A DNA stretch of 64,000 bases. Source: Bacteroidales bacterium. Its GTDB lineage: Bacteria; Bacteroidota; Bacteroidia; Bacteroidales; Tenuifilaceae. The notes under the pieces were generated by a model. It worked only from the letters and a program-made list of their open reading frames with translations. It was not told the origin of the DNA and did no database searches. Both the position numbers and the translations under genes were made by a program. This document shows, in pieces, positions 53,143 through 60,625 of the stretch. Positions within the stretch are counted from its first letter, which is position 1. Each line of letters begins with the position of its first letter. Location of the stretch: the NCBI GenBank assembly GCA_016931855.1, contig JAFGDZ010000048.1, positions 62,001 to 126,000 on the forward strand, given 5' to 3'.

Positions 53143-53605
53143 TGGTTTCCTCCATTATTTTTTCAAGTTGGATATCGAAATGCCTCTCGGCCTTATTCAC
53201 CATTACCTTCTGCAGAACCTTTGCCCACTTAGCATCGTTCTCGCTAGATTCGTTTTCGAGGATGCTCCAAATCTGTACAAAGCAAAAAAAGCCTGCTGTG
53301 AAATTGGCTAGAAACATGCCATCTAGGAAGTAGAGCACCTTAACATCAATAAGGTATGCTAACACTAGAAGGAGATAGATTTTAATAAGGGTGTTGAACA
53401 CCTTACTAGCGTAGTTGCTTCTGAACTTTCCGTTGTTGGAGCCGGGGTACTTTTTTCTAACCCTCCTAGATAGGCTGTACGCGGTGTACATATCTACTAG
53501 AATCGCAAAAACGCAAATAAGAAATATCTCAAAGGTTGGTTGTATAAGGGCTATTAGTCCTCCAAAAAGAGAAAATAGCCACTTAAAAGTTAGATTCAAA
53601 TTCAT
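53117..53605 (-). CDS. Phage holin-like membrane protein
   Basis: 162 residues with about four hydrophobic segments: LTFKWLFSLFGGLIALI, FEIFLICVFAILVDMYTAY (holin_4-like), LIKIYLLLVLAYLIDVKVLYFLDGMFLANFTAGFFCFVQIW, followed by a charged cytoplasmic tail. The 'IFLICVFAILVDMYTAY...GS..R' pattern recalls toxin-secretion/phage-lysis holins. It directly precedes and overlaps the endolysin gene. Confidence 0.7.
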   Translation of the reverse strand: MNLNLTFKWLFSLFGGLIALIQPTFEIFLICVFAILVDMYTAYSLSRRVRKKYPGSNNGKFRSNYASKVFNTLIKIYLLLVLAYLIDVKVLYFLDGMFLANFTAGFFCFVQIWSILENESSENDAKWAKVLQKVMVNKAERHFDIQLEKIMEETNEDKSKRD

Positions 53606-53652
53606 TGCTGCCTGAGTTTTATGTAGTGTAAGATTGAATTTGCTCCTTATTG

Positions 53653-55101
53653 CTAGGATGTCTTCTTAAGAGATATTTTATACCCATTTGGCTTATAGGT
53701 GTCCGTCCCATCGCTAAATGACGAGAATATGTATAGGAAGTCGTCTTTAATTATGTGACCAAAATACCCACCCATATGCCCTGTAGTATATTGAATGTCT
53801 TGGCCCCACCAATTTTCTCCTTCAATTGGCGCTGCAATTACTGGGTTTCGAGAGTCCTTTGTCCATGTATTAGTCTCGGAGCTATAAACCATAAGTCCTT
53901 GGCTACGCTTATTGCTAAATAAATTGGCATCATCGTTTCGTAGCCCTGTACCTCCCACAAGGAGGTTTAGTTGATTATTATAAACTATGGGGACTGCAGT
54001 ATCAATATGATTTCCTGTCCAAGACTTATCTGCAGTAGCCTCTGCGATCAGTTGTGATGATTCTACAACATAGTTTATGATATCCGAGTAGATGATATGG
54101 TAAAGTTTCCATCCTTCTACGGCACCAATTCTATGAACGACAAACGCATGGAATTTTCCATTAAAAAAAGTAATACTTCCTTGGTTCTCGTGAGGAACTG
54201 CAATGTTGGGAATTAATAGTTGTGAAGGGGCTTTTGATTTTATATTGAAATTCTCATCGAAAATAATCCAACCAGTAGCCCATCCGTTTGCATTTTTGCC
54301 AATAGCGGCGACTATAAAATCCGTCCCATATTTTACAGGGCTGGACGACAAATATAATCCTGCAATAGAACTCCAAGGGGTGTCAAACTTCTCATAAAGG
54401 AAGTTCTCACCGTTAATCCACGTCCACGTTACTAAATCTTGAGACTGAAGCATTCCTATGCGAAGAATGTTGTCTGAACCCTTACCGTTAGCAATCATTC
54501 TATAGCTTCCATCCGAATGCTTCCAAACAGAATTGCAGTGCAGGTATGTGCTAGACCAAGTTCCTGTTGAACCAAAAAGGGGGGTTCTACTGATAAGCGA
54601 AGCACGAAGGAAAGGATTAAAGAATGCAACGTAATTGCCGTTAACGATTCCCCCTGTATCATCTGTTGCCGTATAACGAATTTTATTATTTGCGAAATCT
54701 ACTTCGGCAATATTACAACTCTTGTAATAGTTGTAGTAAAGCCCCCATTGCTTATCTGGGTCAATGCTTTCCAGTCCTGATACACGAGGTATTGGATTGT
54801 TTAGCGTTAGCCATTTATTGACAGAATCATGCGCAACAACTTGCCACTTCGTCTCTGTGGATAAATTATTCACATTATCATATTCGGAATTACGTATATA
54901 AATCTGAGCAAAAGCATCAGAAAGTTTATCAACTAATGTTACAGCAGGAATATCGCCTCCGCTTTCCGTAAAAAGTTGTTTTAAGCGTTCTATCGAAATG
55001 AAGAATGGTTCTCCATCGGAAGATCGCTCTATTAACAGTTTATCAGAAAGAGCAACTTCTGGAATCTCTGTGAAATCCTCGGAAAATTTTTTTACCTCCA
55101 T
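53653..55101 (-). CDS. Phage protein with five-bladed beta-propeller glycosidase-like fold
   Basis: 482 residues. The first 70 residues form a small attachment-like domain (KFSEDFTEIPEVALSDKLLIERSSDGEPFFISIERLKQLF), a common start for Bacteroidota phage tail appendages. The remainder has the regular pattern of GH43/GH32-type beta-propellers: LHCNSVWKHSDGSYRMIANGKGSDNILRIGMLQSQDLVTWTWINGENFL, TPWSSIAGLYLSSSPVKYGTDFIVAAI, GSITFFNGKFHAFV, ETNTWTKDSRNPVI. 'SKDLVTWT' and 'NPV' motifs are typical of these families. It is probably a receptor-binding or capsule-degrading appendage. Catalytic acids cannot be assigned by eye. Confidence 0.6.
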   Translation of the reverse strand: MEVKKFSEDFTEIPEVALSDKLLIERSSDGEPFFISIERLKQLFTESGGDIPAVTLVDKLSDAFAQIYIRNSEYDNVNNLSTETKWQVVAHDSVNKWLTLNNPIPRVSGLESIDPDKQWGLYYNYYKSCNIAEVDFANNKIRYTATDDTGGIVNGNYVAFFNPFLRASLISRTPLFGSTGTWSSTYLHCNSVWKHSDGSYRMIANGKGSDNILRIGMLQSQDLVTWTWINGENFLYEKFDTPWSSIAGLYLSSSPVKYGTDFIVAAIGKNANGWATGWIIFDENFNIKSKAPSQLLIPNIAVPHENQGSITFFNGKFHAFVVHRIGAVEGWKLYHIIYSDIINYVVESSQLIAEATADKSWTGNHIDTAVPIVYNNQLNLLVGGTGLRNDDANLFSNKRSQGLMVYSSETNTWTKDSRNPVIAAPIEGENWWGQDIQYTTGHMGGYFGHIIKDDFLYIFSSFSDGTDTYKPNGYKISLKKTS

Positions 55102-55152
55102 GCGCGTAAATTTTACTCAAAGAAGCGCAGGAAAGAGGTATGTAAAAAGGAC

Positions 55153-55179
55153 AAAAAAAGCCGTTCAGAGCTGAACGGC
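55153..55179 (-). terminator. Rho-independent terminator
   Basis: Arms GCCGTTCAG (55160-55168) and CTGAACGGC (55171-55179); on the minus strand the hairpin is followed by seven T (55159-55153). It ends the unit of the 122-residue protein gene. Confidence 0.8.
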
Positions 55180-55200
55180 AATTCGATTCTATACGGTTAT

Positions 55201-55569
55201 TTAGACCTCTCCTAAGCCAAAATTCTTTGCAAGGGATTCGTTTATGGCCCGTTTTCTCATCTCAGCATTTAGGTTTTTGTAGGCATCCTTTTCACCGTCT
55301 AAGGTTAGGCTATGCAGGGCGATGCTCATTTCGAATTCACCTTCGGAAATACCTTGGGTGTACAGGTTGTAGTAGTAACTACCCTTTTGCTGCAAATTGT
55401 TGAGCAGCTGTGCGCGCTCCTGAAGCGTAAGTCGGGATTCGAGTATTTGTGCCAGTTTATGAAATGGCACCTGCGCTTTTCCGCACATGCGGATTACCTC
55501 GTCTGTGGTAAGGTCATCAAGGCTCCTACTAAGCTTTAGCTCCTCTTTATTCTCTTGATTCTCGTCCAT
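55201..55569 (-). CDS. Phage hypothetical protein
   Basis: 122 residues, acidic, helical (LSRSLDDLTTDEVIRMCGKAQVPFHKLAQILESRL), without membrane or signal segments. The helix-turn-helix-like opening could suggest a small terminase or regulator, but this is weak. It lies between the cytosine methyltransferase gene and a terminator. Confidence 0.5.
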   Translation of the reverse strand: MDENQENKEELKLSRSLDDLTTDEVIRMCGKAQVPFHKLAQILESRLTLQERAQLLNNLQQKGSYYYNLYTQGISEGEFEMSIALHSLTLDGEKDAYKNLNAEMRKRAINESLAKNFGLGEV

Positions 55570-55635
55570 GGTATTGACTTTTCACAAATATACAAAACAA
55601 CCTACGATGTTGGGAGGACAGAAATGCCAACGAGG

Positions 55636-56706
55636 CTAACCGCCTTTTTCAAAGTATTGCTTCCTTATTTCTGAAGCAATACTGGCTGTCATTAGAGGTG
55701 GAACGCTCATGCCGCATACGTATCTAACATCGAATCCGCAAAAATCGAAGTCGCGCGGGAAGCTGCTCATTCTAATGTACTCCGTGTCGTTAAGGTTGCG
55801 CACTTCGTTGTAGTAGAGTGAAGTTCCGCTACTGGTTAGCGCTCCTGCAACATCATTGTCATGTAGAATAACCGTGCTGAAAAACGCATTGTACGTTTTC
55901 AAGCCCCTGTACTTAGCATCAGCAAATTTCAGGTTTTGGTCATTGGGGCCAACGTATGGCCACCGAGCCGCTACTGATGGCCACAATGGTTTTGGCTGAC
56001 CAGTTAAACACCCCTTGTCCGCAATCTCACCAAACCGAATGGGCGGCTTATTGAACTCAAGGGAAAGGGGAGGAAAGTTTAGATTTTCCCTTCTAGCCAC
56101 AAAGAATACCCGTTCTCTCGCCTGCGGCACGCCCATGGTTGCGCTGTTAAGCAGGAATATTTGAACGTTGTACCCGGCATCATTTAGCATCTCCACAATT
56201 CTTATTGCGTAGTACTTTGCCTTACCCGCAACAAGACCTGGCACATTCTCAAGAATTGCCACTTTGGGCTGAAGCTTGCGAACGGTGTCGCAGTAAACGA
56301 ATACAAGATCGTCAAGAACCTGTTCTGTTTGTCCCTCTGCAAAGCGTTTCTTGACTCCCCATCCAGCTTCGCGCTTACCACACAAGCTGAATGTTGTGCA
56401 GGGTGGAGAGCCGTCAAGTAAATCGAGGTTGTACAGCTCCTCGGGTAAATCGGTGCGCTTATTGAATAGCCGTATATCCTCTAAGTAGAAGTGCTTAGGG
56501 TTGTGATTTGTGCGGTAAATCTGAGCCATACGGGGATCTATTTCGACCCCGCCCAAGTGTTTATACCCCGCCAGTTTATAGCCCATTGTGCTACCTCCGC
56601 CGCACACAAATGTTCCAAAGGCTGTTAGGTTGCTAGGATTGGGGTAGCCGTCCTTTTTTGTCCAATCCCAGTAGAATTCTCTCATAATCTTTTCTAATAA
56701 GTTCAA
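55636..56706 (-). CDS. Phage C5-cytosine DNA methyltransferase
   Basis: 356 residues. All key C5-MTase motifs are visible: motif I TAFGTFVCGGGSTMGYKLAG (about 29-48, atypical FVCGGGS in place of FAGxGG), motif IV LDGSPPCTTFSLCG (PC, catalytic Cys about 103), motif VI ILENVPGLV (ENV), motif VIII VPQARERVFFVA (QxRxR). The target recognition region lies between motif VIII and motif X. No cognate nuclease gene lies beside it, so it is a solitary phage methyltransferase, probably protecting phage DNA from host restriction. An internal ATG at 56685 (MREF) is an alternative start that would shorten the overlap with the small upstream frame. Confidence 0.88.
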   Translation of the reverse strand: MNLLEKIMREFYWDWTKKDGYPNPSNLTAFGTFVCGGGSTMGYKLAGYKHLGGVEIDPRMAQIYRTNHNPKHFYLEDIRLFNKRTDLPEELYNLDLLDGSPPCTTFSLCGKREAGWGVKKRFAEGQTEQVLDDLVFVYCDTVRKLQPKVAILENVPGLVAGKAKYYAIRIVEMLNDAGYNVQIFLLNSATMGVPQARERVFFVARRENLNFPPLSLEFNKPPIRFGEIADKGCLTGQPKPLWPSVAARWPYVGPNDQNLKFADAKYRGLKTYNAFFSTVILHDNDVAGALTSSGTSLYYNEVRNLNDTEYIRMSSFPRDFDFCGFDVRYVCGMSVPPLMTASIASEIRKQYFEKGG

Positions 56707-56764
56707 TATCTAGTTCTCTGTTAACGAAAGGCCGTTGCCCCTTTCTTGGCTTTAGCTCTCTCAT
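56633..56764 (-). CDS. Possible small phage protein overlapping the methyltransferase start
   Basis: A 43-codon frame (MRELKPRKGQRPFVNRELDI... ending GLDKKGRLPQS). It starts 4 bp after the stop of the adenine methyltransferase gene, which fits coupled translation, and overlaps the cytosine methyltransferase gene by 74 bp in another frame. Charged, helical, no known family. Confidence 0.4.
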   Translation of the reverse strand: MRELKPRKGQRPFVNRELDIELIRKDYERILLGLDKKGRLPQS

Positions 56765-56768
56765 GGCA

Positions 56769-57623
56769 TCATTCATTATTGTTGTGAGGTTTCTTGTAGT
56801 GGTACATTATGTCAACGTACCCAGAGTTGTAGGAGGTGGAGGTAACGTGCGCATTTCGTTTAGCGTTAGCAAACGGATTAGCGGTAGCGGACACGGTGCT
56901 TATCCATTCGCATAGCTCAACGATTTGGCTCTTATTGGAGGTGAAGTAGAAGTAGTTCTGGTTAACTAAAACTTGAAGAACATCGAGGTAATCTTTAAGC
57001 TTCCAGTAGCTGTTTTTTGAGTAAGTGGCCGTGTCAGTACTCAGGTAAGGCGGGTCAACAAGAAAAACCACCTTGTTTAGATTCTTGAATTCGTTAAAAA
57101 CTGCTTTGTAGTCCTTCCTGACTATATCCACACCCAAAAGATATTCTGTGGCTTCGTAGTTGCTTAGCCTTACCTTGTTGTAAAGGGTTTCTTTGCTTAG
57201 AGCCTCAAAATCTGCAGCAAAGTTCATGGAGAATAGCAAGTTGCTGGATATCGTTATGTAATCGACATAACCGCATACATCCGCCTCTTTTACAATGCTT
57301 AAAACATCCGCCCGCAGCTGCCCGCTTATTTGCTGTTTGCGTGGGTAGCCCGCTAAGGCAATGCGGAGCCTGTCTAGCAGCTTATTGGTGCTTTCGATGC
57401 TGTTTAATCGCTGCAAGAAGTTATCGTAATCGTTATACACCACTCTAGCCGATGGGTAAACCGTTTTAACGGTGTGGCTAAGCAGACCGCTACCGCCAAA
57501 CAGATCCACAAAGGTGTGTTTAGCGTCAAAGTCCTTAAGCCCCTCACGAAAGGCTTTTACAAAATTTCGCTTTTGCCCCTGAAATGGAAGGGGCGACTGG
57601 TTGTAAATTTTCATATGTTTCAT
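56769..57623 (-). CDS. Phage D12-class N6-adenine DNA methyltransferase (Dam-like)
   Basis: 284 residues. QSPLPFQGQKRNFVKAFREGL near the N-terminus is the D12-class motif X/'yxGgK' region; VDLFGGSGLLSHTVKTVYP (about 38-56) is motif I (FxGxG); VVFLVDPPYLSTDTATYS (about 185-202) contains the catalytic DPPY. It methylates adenine in a short recognition site. No restriction partner is present. Two in-frame ATGs (MKHMKIYNQ) lie at the start; the second is equally possible. Confidence 0.88.
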   Translation of the reverse strand: MKHMKIYNQSPLPFQGQKRNFVKAFREGLKDFDAKHTFVDLFGGSGLLSHTVKTVYPSARVVYNDYDNFLQRLNSIESTNKLLDRLRIALAGYPRKQQISGQLRADVLSIVKEADVCGYVDYITISSNLLFSMNFAADFEALSKETLYNKVRLSNYEATEYLLGVDIVRKDYKAVFNEFKNLNKVVFLVDPPYLSTDTATYSKNSYWKLKDYLDVLQVLVNQNYFYFTSNKSQIVELCEWISTVSATANPFANAKRNAHVTSTSYNSGYVDIMYHYKKPHNNNE

Positions 57624-57641
57624 ACTTTTGTAGTCTCAGGC

Positions 57642-57707
57642 AAAAAAATATGGTGACAACACACCGAACAAGGGCATTTGCCCCTGTCGTTGGTGTGTTG
57701 TCACCAT
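57642..57707 (-). terminator. Long palindromic terminator-like hairpin
   Basis: Perfect 16-bp arms (57650-57665 and 57692-57707, ATGGTGACAACACACC) continue inward with an imperfect centre containing GGGC/GCCC. On the minus strand seven T follow at 57649-57642. Outer 8-bp arms CTCAGGCA/TGCCTGAG (57634-57641, 57723-57730) enclose the whole structure. Confidence 0.7.
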
Positions 57708-57740
57708 TTAATTTTCAGCGCTGCCTGAGAACTCGCTGAA

Positions 57741-57771
57741 ATAAGGCAGGGGCTCTTTTTCTACCCCCTGC
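57741..57771 (-). terminator. Terminator hairpin after the tail-fibre gene
   Basis: Arms GCAGGGG (57746-57752) and CCCCTGC (57765-57771); on the minus strand CTTATTT follows. Together with the hairpin at 57642-57707 it gives a double terminator between fibre and methyltransferase genes. Confidence 0.6.
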
Positions 57772-57783
57772 GCTTCTTACTGA

Positions 57784-59361
57784 TTATACTGGTGTCCAGT
57801 GTATGTTTTCCGTTCCTCTAACTAAGCGGTACTCCATATTTTCGCTAACGATATAGACTTTAATCCCAACCTTTCGCTCATTAGCGGGAATTGCATCACG
57901 TTCAATAATAGTCTTAGCAATTCTATAATCCTTATAGTTATCTGGTGTAGGCATTCCATCATAGCAGATGGAGAATCCCTTGGAAAAATCAACATGATTA
58001 GGTGGAGTACTACCTTCAAACCAACCCAATGTAGGAGTTGCTGAATTCTGAATACATCCTCTTAGGTCTATTTGTGTGTTATTTGCTCCAGTTGGGATTT
58101 TAAAAAACCTGCTAATATTCGAGAAATAGTACTTTGTAGTGGCGTTTGAATTAAGCCTGAATCCGCTTGTTGAAACCTCGAATACCCGTGCAAGGTTTTG
58201 CAGTACAAAAGAAGAGGTTGGGTAGTGGGTAAGCGTACAGCCATACGTTGATGCAAATGCATTCGCAAATCCATCTATTAAAAGCATTCCAATATCCACA
58301 TTGCTACGCACCAATTCAATGGCTCGGCCTGCCCCTGTTCCGTAAATCATAAGCAAGCCAATGGCTATGGTATTCGGGGAGAGAAGTTCCAAACACATAG
58401 TTGAGCCAGTTACAGAGGACATTACTAGTACATTTTGCAGTAAGAAATCGCCATTAAGGCGAATTCGCCTATTCCCAACAGGTTCAACCACTACATTCCA
58501 CCATTGGTTTGTAACAAAAGATTGTAGTAGAATATTTCCAGATGAAAGCGGAAACTTAATTTTCAATACTTCGAATCTGATGTTTTGACTCCCCTGAAGA
58601 AATTTAGGAAAGCGTTCCTCATCAAATACTAGCCGTGTATCGTAACTGTGTATCGAGGTGGCGTTTCCTGAGATTAGATTAAGTCCTGTTAGGTCTGTTT
58701 TTGAGTGCTTACCGCAGGGTGTAGTTCCGTTGATGCAAAAGCCATAGTACTGGTTATCCTCATCAAAAATGGTGTTTACCGCTTTTTTAAAGATATTATT
58801 TGGATCAGGCCTTGTTGATGTGGTTGTAAATCCACTTTTTACAAGACTTAGCGTACCCTTGATAATAAGCTGACCATTAAATAGAAAGTTTTCAAGCAGC
58901 AAGCGGCACGTTGAGTCAAAATGATGATCCCCTGACTCAAGTACAATGGTTGTTCTGTGGTTTAGTTGAGATGGAATTATGGATAAGCATTCGGCTAAAC
59001 TCCTAAATGGAAGATTAGGAGTTCCATCCCCTTGGGAAATAGCAGAGGTGTTTACAATATAAACCTTCTCTTCTGTTGTTACCTCTTTATTGAAGTTGCC
59101 ACGTTCAAGTTGCTCAATCCTTTCTGATAATTCGGATAAACAGGCAGCATTCGATCCTATTGCCTGCATCTGAGCGGCTAACTCCTGTTGTATTGCCTCA
59201 ATCTCGGGCGGGTAGTCGAAAGCGTAAACCTTAACCTCTTCTTCCTGCTCATCGATGAGAACGGTTAGCTCCTCGTTCTGGTCGGATGCATCAAGAACGA
59301 TTTCATTCTCGGCATCTATATCAACGTAAAGTTCGCAGTCCATAACCTTAGCTGTTAGCAA
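57784..59361 (-). CDS. Phage tail fibre / tailspike-like protein with beta-helix
   Basis: 525 residues. An N-terminal acidic domain (about 1-60) and short coiled coil (PPEIEAIQQELAAQMQAIGSNAACLSELSERIEQLERG) are followed by a parallel beta-helix beginning QGDGTPNLPFRSLAECLSIIP (about 113-133), the usual 'GDGxxxxPFxTLxxA' start of pectate-lyase-like spikes, and strand repeats to about 460. The last part, RIAKTIIERDAIPANERKVGIKVYIVSENMEYRLV...W, resembles the common C-terminal region of tail-fibre proteins. It overlaps the SufE-like gene by 14 bp. Confidence 0.7.
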   Translation of the reverse strand: MLTAKVMDCELYVDIDAENEIVLDASDQNEELTVLIDEQEEEVKVYAFDYPPEIEAIQQELAAQMQAIGSNAACLSELSERIEQLERGNFNKEVTTEEKVYIVNTSAISQGDGTPNLPFRSLAECLSIIPSQLNHRTTIVLESGDHHFDSTCRLLLENFLFNGQLIIKGTLSLVKSGFTTTSTRPDPNNIFKKAVNTIFDEDNQYYGFCINGTTPCGKHSKTDLTGLNLISGNATSIHSYDTRLVFDEERFPKFLQGSQNIRFEVLKIKFPLSSGNILLQSFVTNQWWNVVVEPVGNRRIRLNGDFLLQNVLVMSSVTGSTMCLELLSPNTIAIGLLMIYGTGAGRAIELVRSNVDIGMLLIDGFANAFASTYGCTLTHYPTSSFVLQNLARVFEVSTSGFRLNSNATTKYYFSNISRFFKIPTGANNTQIDLRGCIQNSATPTLGWFEGSTPPNHVDFSKGFSICYDGMPTPDNYKDYRIAKTIIERDAIPANERKVGIKVYIVSENMEYRLVRGTENIHWTPV

Positions 59362-60079
59362 GGTTATCTACTATTTTCCCTAGGTTGAACTTAACTGACT
59401 TTCGGGAGGGGAGAAGGAAACCATCGAGCCTAGCATTCCCCGGCAAGGTTAGCAGGAGCGTATCCTCTGCAGGAATATCTATTCTGAAGGTGGCCTGTGC
59501 TATTTTTGTTACTCCTACACCCGATTGGCTATCGTACCGCTTAAGCACAACGTTGTTTGAAGTGCTATAGAGCACTAGCTCAATATCCCCGGCAATGGAG
59601 TCATCTACCAGTTCCCCCGATTGTAAGTTGCGGATGGATACTGTTTTTCTGAATGGAGCGCCTCGTACCATTTTGTTCTCTGCATTTACTTCGTTCAACT
59701 TAGAAACAAGCGTTGTTATAAAATCGAGCCTGTTGGCCGTTAGGTTGGCTGTTAGCGATGTTTCTGAGTGAAATTTTACCTCTGTTTGTTTCATCTCGCT
59801 AATGTGGCAGCCATCAAAAATTACGCGGGCAAACTGAATTATACCCGCTGGTATTTGGGCATTGCTATACCCATGTATGTAAACCTTGTCGCAGTCAACA
59901 GTAACTGCGATGTAGGTTTTGCTTGTACAGGTCTGAACCCTGTTTATTGGTACCTTCAGGGAGTCAGGTATTGGGGGTAAGTCTTTAGCCAGGTTAATTA
60001 GGTAGTTGTAGCGCGAAGGCCAATCGGCTAAGGCGTTGAAGTTATCAACTGCTTCCTTCTGTTTTTCTGCTAGTGACAT
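59348..60079 (-). CDS. Phage protein with N-terminal SufE-like domain
   Basis: 243 residues from ATG 60079; an upstream in-frame ATG at 60112 is less likely because the SufE match begins exactly at MSLAEKQ. Residues 1-130 align over the whole length of SufE: LADWPSRYNYLINLAKDLPPIP, NRVQTCTSKTYIAVTVD (Cys51, the persulfide-accepting cysteine of SufE, kept), YSNAQIPAGIIQFARVIFDG, LTANRLDFITTLVSKL. The GCQSQVW consensus is changed to TCTSKTY. Residues 131-243 form a separate beta-rich domain (RKTVSIRNLQSGELVDDSIAGDIELVL...) of unknown family. SufE normally passes sulfur from SufS to SufBCD. No suf gene is nearby; it sits in the structural module, between the 184-residue protein and the fibre gene. 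Confidence 0.75.
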   Translation of the reverse strand: MSLAEKQKEAVDNFNALADWPSRYNYLINLAKDLPPIPDSLKVPINRVQTCTSKTYIAVTVDCDKVYIHGYSNAQIPAGIIQFARVIFDGCHISEMKQTEVKFHSETSLTANLTANRLDFITTLVSKLNEVNAENKMVRGAPFRKTVSIRNLQSGELVDDSIAGDIELVLYSTSNNVVLKRYDSQSGVGVTKIAQATFRIDIPAEDTLLLTLPGNARLDGFLLPSRKSVKFNLGKIVDNLANS

Positions 60080-60624
60080 ACTGTGTTTTTTATTGTGAGC
60101 ATTGCAGTCCACCCACCTCTTCCAAAGAATGATTCGGCATCGATGGGGGAAATGTTAGCGGGGAACTCGAAGCGGCCAAGCGTGCTACATCCCATGTCGT
60201 TTCGTTGATCGTCGCTCATGGTTAGTAGTATTCTATCCAGCACGTTCTCGCAAAGATTAATTACCATTGCCTCGTTAAGGTTGTCATTGTTGCTCATATT
60301 AACCTCAGAGGCAACGGTAATGGCGATATTGCGAGATAGTCCAAACTCACCCACTTCGGGGTTAAACATTTTCTCCCCGTATTCAACAAATAGGATAAGA
60401 CCCTTTGCGTTGCGCACAGAATCCTCTACATACTTTGTGTTTGCTGAGCATATAAAACGGGAAACGTCGGCTATTACGCTACTGTCGGGAATGGAAAGAA
60501 TATCCGATTGAATCTCCGCATACCCTGCTTTAAGGGAGTGCTGTGGCTGTTTAAACTGCTCGGAAAGCACCGCTTTGGGCACAAACTTGGAAAAGTACTT
60601 GAACAGCTGTAAGGTGTAGTCCAT
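60070..60624 (-). CDS. Phage hypothetical protein (structural module)
   Basis: 184 residues, alpha/beta. The end PANISPIDAESFFGRGGWTAMLTIKNTV is a pattern I associate with small structural proteins beside DUF6712-type genes in Bacteroidota phages; a tail-terminator-like role is plausible. It begins 1 bp after the 302-residue protein's stop and ends 10 bp into the SufE-like gene. Confidence 0.5.
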   Translation of the reverse strand: MDYTLQLFKYFSKFVPKAVLSEQFKQPQHSLKAGYAEIQSDILSIPDSSVIADVSRFICSANTKYVEDSVRNAKGLILFVEYGEKMFNPEVGEFGLSRNIAITVASEVNMSNNDNLNEAMVINLCENVLDRILLTMSDDQRNDMGCSTLGRFEFPANISPIDAESFFGRGGWTAMLTIKNTVCH

Positions 60625-60625
60625 C

